Shown here: in pieces, positions 1 through 9,700 of the stretch | Numbering within the stretch: position 1 is the first letter of the stretch | Layout: every line of letters begins with the position of its first letter | Assembly: GCA_015680685.1 (NCBI GenBank) | Contig: MNCI01030541.1 | Span: forward strand, 7,747 to 53,718 | Direction of reading: 5' to 3' | Length of the DNA: 45,972 nt | Origin: Gnetum montanum | Lineage: Eukaryota; Streptophyta; Gnetopsida; Gnetales; Gnetaceae | Made by a program: the position numbers and the translations under genes | Notes under the pieces: generated by a model | The model's input: the letters and a program-made list of their open reading frames with translations, nothing else | The model's database searches: none | Told to the model about the DNA's origin: nothing

Positions 1-540
1 GTCCTTTTGACCAGGTTTGTCGAGTTCAACCTCGGAGCCTTGGTCCTCGTCTGTGTACGATGAAATGAGGGCAGAGGCTGCTTCCCCATGTATGATGATT
101 TCACCACCCTCGTAGGGTAGGCGAATCTCCTGATGTATAGGGGAGGACACAGCTCTCAGTTGGGCTAACCAGAGTCTTCCTAATATTAGGTTGAATCCTA
201 GCATTTCATCGACGACAAGGAAGTCAGCGGATGTGGGGAACTGGTCTCCCACTACGAAGTCTAGGGTTATCATGCCTTTGACTAATACGCGTGACCCGTT
301 GAAGGACTTTAAGCATGTCGTTGTGGTGGGTTTAATCAAGTCGGTGAGCCCCAATTGTTCAATGATAGGATACGGTACGATGTTGGTGGCTGCCCCATCA
401 TCTACATGTACCCTATGTATTTTGAATTGGTTTACATGTATAGTTATGAACATAGGGATTGTTGTTGTCTCGCCTGTCTTCTTGTCTACTTTGATGTTCT
501 CATCATGGAAGCTCAAGGGCTTAGGAACGGCACCGTGAGA
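1..540 (-). pseudogene. Retropepsin-like aspartic protease, element C (partial)
   Basis: The leftward gag frame continues into an aspartic protease and stays open to the window edge. The active-site region reads VHVDDGAATNIVP, i.e. a D-D-G triad where D-T/S-G is usual; many plant Ty3/gypsy proteases vary here. The second conserved block reads FNLILGRLWL, matching the family's hydrophobic-hydrophobic-G-R motif. The enzyme would cut the gag-pol polyprotein during particle maturation. The reverse transcriptase expected next is not in the window. Confidence 0.8.
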
Positions 541-1048
541 TGGATACATTACGGCATGAATGGCCAGTTTGCTCGGAGGCAAGTTCTCGCTAACTAGGAT
601 TGACGTGAGCATGCGTACTAGAGCTTCCCGATGATTCTGGGACGTTAGTACCAAGTCATAAAAGCTTAACGAGGTGTTTTTCTATTTTAGGGCTTGAGTA
701 ACTTGTGTCAAGGCTATTGCAAAATCTTTACTGTCAGGGATGTTTTTATTAGCAGTGACTGGGTCCATTGGACCCAATAGTTTTACTTCGCATTTTGGTG
801 GTTTGTGGTTATTGTTAGGACCTCCCGTTTTATACGGTTCTTGTGTTTCGGATGACTCACCGTTGCTTTCCGTGTTTGGTCGATCGTTGGATGATGACAT
901 GGGCATGGAGTTAAGTGGAGTTTGTTTGGGTGGGCCCATGGCTAGCCATTGGCGTTCCTTCTCCATGCGCTCACGTGTAAGTCTGTCTACTAGGCATTCT
1001 CGTGTGTTAAGCGGAGGTGGAGTTGGCCTCGTAGCCTGGGATTACCCT

Positions 1049-1408
1049 GGGACCTTTACAACGTATGGAGCTAGACCAGGTTGTGGGTGGACGGTCGGAT
1101 ATGACTGGGCAGGAGTCTATCCAGGTATCCTGATGACGTACGGGGTTGGTCTTGGCGAAGGTTGGACCTCCGTCGTTGCAACGGCGAGTGGTACTCGGAC
1201 TACGAAAGGGGTAGGCCGAGCATGAGGGGTTGGTGTATCTGCGGGATTGACCGGAGGGATGCGCACCACGTATGGTTTTTGGCGCGTCGTGATGTTGGGG
1301 GTGGGCACGGTTGGGGGCACTCGGACTACGTATGGTCACTGCGGGGTGTGGGATGGTTGAGATGCAGGTGCGGACATAGCGGGAGGAATCTGAACCATGA
1401 ACGGCTTG
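1049..1408 (-). repeat. Six-fold P-[YF]-[VMI]-V/I-[RQK]-[IV]-P peptide repeat in gag-protease linker
   Basis: Between the zinc-knuckle segment and the protease, the gag frame encodes six copies of a heptad-like peptide: KPFMVQIPP (near 1408-1380), PYVVRVPP (1335-1312), KPYVVRIPP (1281-1257), TPFVVRVPL (1213-1190), TPYVIRIPG (1147-1125) and APYVVKVPG (1071-1049). Spacers of roughly 13-25 residues are rich in Pro, Thr and Ala. All six lie in one frame despite intervening stops, so the repeat arose while the protein was coding. Its role is unknown; protease cleavage sites or docking motifs are possible. Confidence 0.75.
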
Positions 1409-1803
1409 CCAAGTGTTTCCTGCTTATTTTCGGGGTAGATGGTGTTGATACAGGATGTGTCGGAATCGTCGTCACAATAGATTGCATTAATTATGTACGC
1501 TGCCTCTTTAGTATTCAGGGGGTCTTTGTACACCCCCATGGTTTGATTTTGTGGTTGGACGGGGTTAGCCCCGTCAAAAGTGATTTTGCCATCATCAATC
1601 ATCCGCTGGATATCCTGTTTCAGGGTGAAGCAGTAATCCGTTCCGTGCCCATTGCATTGATGGTAGTCGCAGAAGCAATCCATTCTAAATCCTTTGGGCA
1701 CGAGCGGCTCATCCGGGGTTGCTAGGCTCGGGTTCTGTATGAGTTGGCAGAATCGTTCGTGCCTTTGGATGGCCACAGGGGATAATTGCTTATGTTGCAT
1801 CAA
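1336..1803 (-). pseudogene. Gag zinc-knuckle-like segment, element C
   Basis: Reading leftward, this part of the gag frame contains CDYHQCNGHGTDYC followed by FTLKQDIQRMIDDG. A C-x2-H...H-x4-C pattern followed by a 'LK..IQ..ID.G' helix is characteristic of plant Ty3/gypsy gag, where it replaces the canonical CCHC knuckle and probably binds RNA. The frame is open upstream of 1803 to about 1900 and ends at a TGA at 1336-1338, after which the same frame continues. Assignment rests on the motif alone. Confidence 0.75.
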
Positions 1804-1968
1804 CCTAGCCTTTAAGAGTTGGTCAAAGAGCTGGGACGTTTCATCGGTAAAGGCGTGTACTGAGAGGGTTCTTTCCTCTCNTTTGAAGGCTATGCAGGGT
1901 CGTGGCTGTTTTGAGCCACCTCCTCTATATTTTTGATTTGTACAAAAGCTTGATTAAGATTACGTGCA

Positions 1969-2823
1969 TTAAGGTAGTACAACTCCCTTAGATTTAAAGA
2001 AATCATTAACAGCTCCCTTGAAAATTATGAGCAAGTATTTTTGGGAGATCGGCTCATGCAACTCGTTGAAGGCGGCACTCCACCTCTGAATAAATTTCTG
2101 TACAGGTTCAAGCGGTGCTTGCTTGACCTGTATGAGGCTGTCCAGTGTGGCCTCGGGTTTCAAGTTATACTTGAACCGGGTCACAAACTGGCGTAAAAGA
2201 TCATCCAAAGAGAAAATAGAGTTCCTAGGCAGGGCCCGGTACCAGTCGAGTGCTCTCCCTGCGAGGGACATGGGAAATACTTGGAGGATGGCGTGGGGCC
2301 AAGCCTGGATCAGCGCGCATTCTAGTCGAAATGTTATAAGGTGAGCGTTGGGATCTGTCTCCCCGTTGTATTTAGTTAGCGTTGGTAGGGGGACATCTTT
2401 GGGCAGGGTCAGAGGTAGAATAGAGGAGCTGATAGGGTCATCATTGTAGAAATCCACTACCTTCAACTCTCTCTCAGTGGCCGTTTTAAGGCGTTTTACC
2501 TCTTCAGTAAGCTCTTGCATTATTTTCTTAGCATCCGCCCAGTCTTGGACGCTTGGTGATGCGACGGCTTGGGGTTGCGGTATACTGTACAAGCTAGATT
2601 GTTGCGTGTTAGGCTGAAGGGCTGATAGCTGCGCGGGTGCTTGTGGAAAGGTTGCGGCGGGCGGCGCTATAGATGGCATGTGGTAGGGAAAGTGTTGTTG
2701 TTGGTGTTGCTGCAGCTGGGGTTGTGCTTGGGGAACATTGATTGGTGGAACTGCATGGGGTGGTGTATGGTGATGGGGAACTTGGTGCGACGGCGCTTCC
2801 CTTGCTGGCCATTGCCCTACCAC
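1969..2823 (-). pseudogene. Gag capsid-like domain (Retrotrans_gag type), element C
   Basis: This open stretch of 284 codons holds the core gag domain. It starts with a Gln/His/Pro-rich segment of about 100 residues. A short helical segment follows (EEVKRLKTATEREL), then the capsid core with DWYRALPRNSIFSLDDL and a FIQRWSAAFNELHE motif. That W-Y/F-x-L...F...R...F pattern is typical of plant Ty3/gypsy gag, whose product packages the element RNA in cytoplasmic virus-like particles. The stop at 1969 comes from a local frame disturbance: the neighbouring frame continues with gag-like residues (starting YYLNARNLNQ) for about 20 codons before the original frame resumes. Confidence 0.85.
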
Positions 2824-3659
2824 GTTGTGGGCGGCGACTCCCTATTGGGCTACGGCTGCTTGGGGAATTGTATGTGTTTGGAGCTGTGGTATGAAGTGGG
2901 CGGATGTGGATACTGGAATCACGTGTGGCATCCCTATCATTCTTGGTGGGAGTGTTGCTCCCATATTGTCGATAGGTGGCTGCACTTGTGAGGATGGGCC
3001 CGCCGCGGCTGTGGGGATGAGCACTAGTGGGAAGGTGTTGGGTTGGTGATCACTCGGAAGAGGGACGTGAACTAGTGCGGCTGTTTTCGGCGGTGGCTGT
3101 TGAGCCTGGACAAATCTAAGGTGTTGCAAGGGCATGAGTTCCCCTGTGCCAAGATGGAAGATGGGGTTGACCTATGCTTGAGGGCTTAAGGTATGATACG
3201 ACTCTCCTTGCTCAGATTGAGCGACAAATCCATCCTCATCCTCTGGTTGGGGCTCCAGTGTGGGTTGGTCCAACGAATTGTTCCTTTGAAGGAGGAGTTG
3301 TGTGATGAGTTCTGAATATTGTTCAGGAACGGGAATTACGTCGTACGGGGAAGGGATGAACTCTCGTCCCCCCCTGTAATACAGCTCAAACTGCCTCTTC
3401 ACCTCCAGTTTAGCTTGATCAACAGCCAGGTCAGCTTGTATCTTAATACAGATAAAGTTGTACTGGTCCTGGGTAATGATGTTAGAGGCTGGGTCCCTCC
3501 CTTGCAGCCTTAGGGATCGACGGGGACCCGCTGTGGGTTGCATTCCTGGGTGTTGTGCGATGAGCTGTTGGACAGCTATGGTGTCCATGGCGGTGGTCTG
3601 GGCGGTGAGAGCGGTGTTGTTCACAGGGTTCATGATGCTATGTCACGGGGATGGATAAG

Positions 3660-4293
3660 TTTGGAAATGCGGATTTGATATCTTGTGCAACGGGCAGCGT
3701 ATACGCCTAGCGGACAGCGTATACAACGTATACAGCGTGTACAGCGTATACAGCGTAGACGCTGAAGAGCGTATACTGCGTGAGACGGGCTACAGCGTAA
3801 GGCAGGAACGTGAAATGAGTGATAGCGTAGGGCTCAGCGTAATATAAGTTGCAGCGTAAAACAAGTGATCGGCGTAACACAAGAATGTGAAATGAGTTGC
3901 GGCGTAAAACAAGACTCAGCGTAAAAGTAGAGAGCGTGAAGCAAGTTCAGCATAAACAGGTCAGCGTAAAGACAGTTGCAGCGTAAAACTGGGAACTAAG
4001 GTTCAGCGTGAAACGAGACAGCGTAAACAAGGTAGGGCGTAAACAAGGCTCAGTTAAACGATAGAGAGCGTAAATAAGGATGGCGTAGACAGTACGCCAC
4101 GTAAACAAGATTCAGCGTAAACAATGCAGAGCGTAAAAACAAAGGGCAGCATCTGGTTTTCAGAGGGAAATTTTCAGAGGGGGCATAAATACTGGGCAGC
4201 GTAGACGCTGGACAGTCGCAGGGTGGGTTTTTGGACAGGACCCTCGTAAATGCAGAGGATTTTACAGGTAGCGGCGTGTAAGAGTTTTAGGAA
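3660..4293 (-). repeat. 5' leader of element C with TTTACGCTG-type short repeats
   Basis: The leader between primer site and gag is made of many degenerate copies of a short unit. On the plus strand it reads (A)GCGTAAA(A)CAAG; in element orientation TTTACGCTG. Near 3690-3775 the unit becomes GCGTATAC, including one exact GCGTATACGC. Units are spaced irregularly by roughly 15-40 bases. I see no supported reading frame here; the repeated unit may be an RNA packaging or regulatory array, but that is inference. Confidence 0.6.
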
Positions 4294-4311
4294 GCCCTCC
4301 TTCTAGCGCCA
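4294..4311 (-). other. Primer-binding site of element C
   Basis: In leftward orientation the sequence TGGCGCTAGAAGGAGGGC follows the presumed LTR end (CA at 4318-4317) after a short A/T spacer. TGG at the start matches the CCA end of a tRNA, and TTGGCGCTAGAAGGAGG-like strings commonly follow plant gypsy LTRs. I cannot say which tRNA it matches. Confidence 0.55.
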
Positions 4312-4316
4312 ATTTT

Positions 4317-5510
4317 TGTACTGCCTGAAATCGTCGGTCTCCGGCTGGAAGGAAAACAGAGGCCGCGGGATCGCAGGACGCGTACAGAAGATCCTGCCTT
4401 CACCTGAGGGCAAGCTGGAATGTAGCAAAGGCAGAGTACCTTGGCTGGTGCGCACGCAGATCAGACAAGGATTTCCCCGCGCATACGCAAAATGCTAATA
4501 CGCTGGGTTATGCGTAAATGGCGTGCAGGCGTAAACAGCAAAAATAGCGTAAAACATAAACGGATGCAAACGAAGCGTGAGCGTAAACAGACGTAAACGA
4601 TGCGTGGGCCAAATTGACGTAAAACTGTAAAAGAACCTATGTAGCAAACGTAAACAATTGTATTGCAGAGTCAAAGTACAGTGCACCGGTCTAACGCAGT
4701 CGTGAGGGGACACAAGGCGGACGAAAAGCCCCGGCGTATGCAGGAATGACTCGGCTAGTTCGCAAGGCAGGCGGAGCGTAGAGACTATGCGTGCAGCGTA
4801 TAGGGCGTAAGAGGGTTTCAGCTCTTGTGCGCAGCGTAAATGTTCTCTGGTATGCTCCGGGATTTGCCAACCGTCCCGGTAAAAGTGGGAAATGGGGGTT
4901 TTTGTACAGGTTGTTACGCTAGACTCGGGTTGGACGACACGTGGCACGTTGACCGGGTGCATACACTTTACAAATGTACAAAGTATTACAAATGTTAGGT
5001 GTATACGCTGGGCGTATACACCGTGTGAGGCGAGCGTATATGCTGGGCGTATACGCTGAATGAGGCGGGCATGTGAATTTGGGTGGAGATGGTCTACTAG
5101 GCGTATACGCCCAGCGTATACGCTGGGCGTATACGCTGACGGATGCTAGGGGTATACGCCGGGCGTATACGCTGACGGATGTTGGCATATACGTCGGGCG
5201 TATACGCTGAAGGGTGTCCACTTGCTTCAATCCTTGCTCTTTGGTGTTGTCTTCAAGCTGTCATTGGAGATCTTGTCGTCGAGCGTGTGCATCTACAGTA
5301 CCTGGGCATGTACGCCGGGAAGTCGGGCGTTTACGCTGTAGTGCTGGGCGTATACGCTGGGCATATACGCTGTTAATGCGAACTTGGGCATATACGCTGA
5401 CAAAATACACTTAGTAAAAATCAAGTGTCGTGATCCTCAAGGTTGCCGCGTGTGTGAAATCTCATGCAACTGGCGTCGTTTGTGGGTCGCAAGGACCTGC
5501 TTGGTGTCAG
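4317..5510 (-). mobile_element. 5' LTR of element C (right boundary approximate)
   Basis: The GC-rich stretch between the AT-rich DNA to the right and the primer site to the left is taken as the LTR. Its downstream end (CA at 4318-4317) is well placed by the primer site. The upstream end is estimated near 5509, where TG can be read leftward and base composition falls sharply. It contains the GCGTATACGC palindrome array and further GCGTAAA units. Short apparent reading frames here follow the repeats and are not believed. No second LTR or target duplication can be seen. Confidence 0.55.
4998..5410. repeat. GCGTATACGC palindrome array in U3 of element C LTR
   Basis: At least seven exact copies of the 10-bp palindrome GCGTATACGC lie between 5040 and 5360, three of them almost head to tail at 5101-5137. 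Many one- or two-mismatch versions surround them (GCATATACGC, GCGTTTACGC, GCGTATACAC). The usual unit is GGGCGTATACGCTGA. It lies in the upstream half of the LTR, where U3 promoter and enhancer sequences sit, and resembles a cluster of binding sites for a dimeric factor. Confidence 0.8.
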
Positions 5511-5960
5511 AATAGTACTAAGCTCTGAATTTTGTGGTGTTTCACTCAGCAAGAGGTAACTCTTACAATTCTAAATTTGAAAATTTATATTTTATTTTAG
5601 ATACACAAACCTCTTTTTCTAGCATACTCTTACCATCCAACACATATTTTATTTGGACACATAATAACTCTCATTTAAGCTTCAAAGTTGTATCAAGAAA
5701 TTATTCCAATGTCAACACTTGAATTGCTTATTTCCTATCATAAATCTCAAATGAAAAATTATCAATTGTACATTAACTAATTATATTTAATTCCTTAACC
5801 TAATATTGATTATCCAAATTGTAGAGATGGATTGAAAATTTATGTTAGAAAAATTTAAGATCATGAGCCTTATTTCAACAAACATCACAACATCCATTGT
5901 AACCAGTATCATTTTTCAAAGAATTAATGGATAAAAATTTTTCATGGACTAAGTATAATA
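5511..5960. other. AT-rich spacer, nothing recognised
   Basis: No convincing reading frame, repeat or RNA gene is seen. The sequence is AT-rich and separates the LTR of element C from the next decayed element. At 5471 the plus strand reads TGGCGTCGTTTGTGGG, similar to sequence that often follows a plant gypsy LTR, but no gag follows on that strand. Confidence 0.5.
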
Positions 5961-5962
5961 AT

Positions 5963-8900
5963 CTAAAAATATAAAATCAAATGTAAAGCTTTATCAACTT
6001 GAACTAGGATGTTATCTACTATGCCTTTAAGGTATATTGTGGATCCATAAGCCAAGAAAATTGTTATGTTTTTAGGTTTAATATGATCATACCATAATGA
6101 CTCATAAACTTGATATGGCATAATATTAATGTTTGCATCCAAATCTATAAGAGCATGATGGACTTTCCTATATTTAATCATGCATTCTATAGTTGGACTA
6201 TCAACGTCTCTAGCTTTTTAAGGCATTCTAAATTTTAAAATATTACTGATATTTTTAGTTAACTTTACATGTTCTAGAATTTTAATTTTCTTTTTACTAG
6301 AACAAAACTCCTTCAAATATTTAGCATATTAAGGTATGTCCTCAATAGCTATAAACAAAGGGACATTAAGATAAACATCTTTAGATAAATCTTAAAGTTT
6401 TGTATAATCTAAAATATTAGTGCCCTCCTCCAACCTATGAGCAAATGATGCTTTTGAAGTCAAAAGAGTTGATTCTTTGTTAACATGGATCTTTGATAAG
6501 GGCTCTTCCTCTATAGAAAGCTCCCTTACAAAAATCCTTATTTATTCCTCCTCAAGTTTCTTTTTTTAAAAAACAATAGCTTTAGATTACTCATTGCTCT
6601 AGTCATTGGTAGATCATCTGCTCCTTGTAATCACCATGTAATCCTCCATATCATGACAATGTATAGCATTCACCTCATGCCTCCCATGATGTTTTGGATT
6701 CTTTTTGGTGTGGGCTCAAAGTGAATCCTTTGGCTACAATGCATGGATCAATTTAATCAAAGTATTATTTTTCTTAAGCTATATGTTATTGAAAATTCCC
6801 ATTTTGTAGCAACACTTATTATTGAAACTCATAATTCAAGTTAGGATACCAAGCTATGTTAAAACTAAGACAACATTGAGGATATGGATTAGATGAACAT
6901 GGTTCCTAATTTCTATGCTAAAAACCACCATGAAATTGTTGATTTTGATGAACAACATTAACTTGTTCTTTAATAAAATGTAGGATGGGACAATCATGCG
7001 TGGTATGATCAATTTCATCACATAGTACAGAAGCATAAGAAAATTTCATAAGTGAAGCTAGAGCTTACTTTGTATTATGAATACCATCCATAGCTCTTAC
7101 TAATTATACTTAAGCATGTTGTTGGAAATTGTTGTTATACATTCTATAACAACAATTTCTCAACCAAATTTAATTTCACATTAAAATGGCTTGTCTTGCT
7201 CTAATCCATAATTTGTTCCAAGGCATTGAAAGCATCATTATAGTTTTTTAAAGGATGGATCCCTCACAAGAAAAATGAACACTTTGTGGTGGAGAAACAC
7301 CTCTTCTAATCCCCTTGTTCTATTCCCTATGTGTGGTTCTTGTAAGTTTTGGGCTCTGTGAATATGTATTAGAGGTTAAAAAAACATCTTGTTTGAGAGT
7401 TGGGACTTCACATGAGATGTTTAGAACATGTAGGATACATCTCTACTCAGAGCTAAGTCTTCCAAGGAGACATCTCACATTTGATAGGAGATGTCTCTCC
7501 ATATTGGAGACGTCAACCAAACTACTAGGATGTCTTAGATGAGGCATCTCAATGAGGAGAATACATCTCTCAAACTCAAGAGAAATCTCTCCTAAAAGTT
7601 TTATTTTGATTGCAGATGACCTGTATAGCCAGGAAAACTTCTAAAATTACCATTCCAAGTTTGAAAATAGCTAAAACATGGAAGAAAAGGGTGGAAATAG
7701 TAGAAGATCTTTAAGTTGAACTTGAGGAAGGTTTCTTAGGGTTTTTTTCTTACTTGGTTAATAAATATTAGGGTGTTTGATGCCTAAACCATGAAGAGAT
7801 GTGAATGGGATATCATGAAAGCACATGAGAAAGAGTGCATAAGAATGTATGTAGCTCTTGGTCAATTTTGAATTTTTTCCTAGTGTCTCTTGTGTCTTAT
7901 GAGTTGAAATCTCAATCTCAGGTTCTAGGAGAGGCTCTCTATTGGTTGTGTCTTGCATTAAAAACTACCATTGTGTGGTTGTAGATCCTTATGCTTTATA
8001 GCATCATTTTAGTGTTGTGGGTCTTATATGATTGTGGGTTGATGAATCCTACTATAATATCCACTTTCAATAATTAAAGATATTTAGTTTTCTTATTTTC
8101 CAAAGAATTAATTATCTTTTCATAACATCTAGATTTAGTGTGTTGAAGATGATTTTCTGTTGGAGTGAATCTACTCCACTTTGCCTAGCAGTAAGTGTGA
8201 GATCATCTAAGAAAAATCCAAGAAGTTGACATTCTCAAAAACCATGGTATGGATTACTTACCTTCACGTTGTTAAATATTTCCCAAGCCTATTCATAGAT
8301 TTCATTATCTTTTTGTTAAAAACCTAAGAGTTATTTCTTATATAAATGGATCCTAATAGAGGATAAAAACCTTTTTAAAAACTCGTCCTTGAATTGATTC
8401 CAAGATAGGATTGAGTAAGGTTGTAAGATTCTAAACCAAGAAAAAGCTCTATCCTTGAAATTAATGGAAAACAATCATTTTAGTTCTATCACCAATATTA
8501 TTACCACAAGTGATGATCAAGGGCTCATAAGCTTGGATGTGATTGTAAGGATCTTCCTCATCAATGCTAAAATAGTAAAGGAAAGTTTATAAATTCTTAA
8601 TTTTAACATCCACTCTAGGGGATAATAATAAGGGTGAAAGAGTGGCTATTAATTTCCTCCTTATTAAGTCCCTCAAAGCAATTTGGTTTGGCATATGTGA
8701 GTATGAGACCATATTTTAGAATTGAAAAGATTATTGTAGTTGATTTACTAATGAAATCAAATGATGTGGTAATGACTAAGAAATATTTTGAATATTTGTA
8801 ATAGCTTGGAAATTCATCATAGCTTGTCGTAGATTTTACATCAATAAATTATTTATGAAGGCATTAGTGGTAGTATTAATCAGCTAAAAAACTTGCATAC

Positions 8901-9700
8901 AGGAAGTTGGTTGAGTGATAGCCTACTGTAAAATAGGATTTTGTGATATATTCAGTTAAGCCAAAGTAGAAGGTAATTGTGAAATTATAGGCTTAGTAAT
9001 TTGATGCATTATATAATATATCTAATAAAATTAAGGAATTGTGGGTTGTTGGGTATATTAAGACAAAGATCTTTGCACAAAAGTGGTTGGGTTAGGAGGG
9101 AATCTATATGGTATAAATTTTGTACTTGATATATAAATGTCCAATTTTATTATGCAATTTGTGACACCACATTATTCATAGCTTGATACACCTATTGTAA
9201 ATGCTATCCATATGCTTGATTTTATGTAAAAACTAAATATGGATGATCAGGTGCATTTGCATATACAAAGCATTAACTTACTAACTAGAAATATGACTTT
9301 GGGATAATGAAATTGCACTTACAAGAGGTTTTGTAGACATACCATTAGAAAGTGTACCTATTATTGATGTCATTGCCTCCACCATTTCAGATGTTGAAGA
9401 ATTCTCCATTGTAGATCCAAACCTACAGTAATATGCATTTCGAACATCATATTGGACTAATTTGGCTATGTTGATGATGGAGAATTTGCTAAAAAATTGG
9501 GTTCCTTGTGAGGCAATAGAAATAGAAATATTATAGTAATTGTGAATAGCCTCATGAGGTGTAATAATCATTTCTCCTAGACCAACAAGGGTTACAAGTG
9601 CTGAAGTACAACTAACAAAACTAAATTGTGTTAGGGGTTCAATAAGCATCCCAAAAATTAGTGACATTCCTTAATATAGAGAGTTTTGTTAGCATCTCAT
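5963..9700 (-). pseudogene. Decayed Ty3/gypsy (Athila-like) gag-protease remnant
   Basis: The minus strand keeps fragments of a gag-protease region. At 6181-5963 an open piece reads HHALIDLDANINIMPYQVYE and later KGIVDNILVQVDKALH; this fits the Athila-type retropepsin pattern L-I-D-x-G-A-S-I-N-x-M-P...GIVEDVLVxVDK, with the catalytic D-L-G changed to D-L-D. Around 8600-8280 gag-like pieces can be read with stops and shifts (for example FSIDEEDPYNHIQAYEPL and LGSIYIRNNS). The rest is too decayed to read. A different sequence may interrupt it at about 7270-8060. No function remains. Confidence 0.6.
7270..8060. repeat. Possible inserted LTR-like sequence with GAGATGTCTC cluster
   Basis: Between 7380 and 7600 the motif GAGATGTCTC/GAGACATCTC and shorter ACATCTC/GATGTC forms occur about ten times. 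The stretch breaks the gag-like minus-strand sequence on either side. A TATA-like AATAAATATTA lies near 7760 on the plus strand, downstream of the cluster, as a U3 promoter would be placed. No TG...CA ends or target duplication could be fixed, so the limits are guesses. Confidence 0.3.

Larger units (their letters stand above)
1..3633 (-). pseudogene. Ty3/gypsy gag-protease region of element C, decayed, pol outside window
   Basis: This is the gag-protease region of a Ty3/gypsy LTR retrotransposon read leftward, starting at the ATG at 3633-3631. From 3633 to position 1 nearly everything reads in one frame: an N-terminal segment (3633-3172), a Pro/Gln-rich segment (3135-2842), the capsid-like gag domain (2823-1969), a zinc-knuckle-like segment (1803-1336), a P-rich repeat segment and the protease (about 540-1). 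The frame is cut by single nonsense codons, for example at 3172 and 2842 (both TAG), 1336 (TGA) and 1117 (TAG). A compensating pair of frameshifts lies between about 1900 and 1978, and an N sits at 1881. Reverse transcriptase and integrase should lie left of the window. The superfamily is confident from gag and protease; the lineage is not. The copy is not translatable as it stands. Confidence 0.85.

Noticed and set aside
4495-5230. Two minus-strand open frames rich in Tyr, Arg, Thr and Pro
   Set aside because: They are translations of the GCGTATACGC/GCGTAAA repeat arrays within the LTR of element C; codon content follows the repeat unit and no protein motif is present.
5471-5490. TGGCGTCGTTTGTGGG-like primer site on the plus strand
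   Set aside because: No gag or leader follows on the plus strand and the neighbouring element is clearly on the minus strand; similarity is short and may be chance.
9281-9667. 128-codon minus-strand open frame in the decayed gypsy region
   Set aside because: It has no recognisable domain and lies in sequence with many stops; it may be part of the gag remnant's N-terminus but cannot be supported as a gene.
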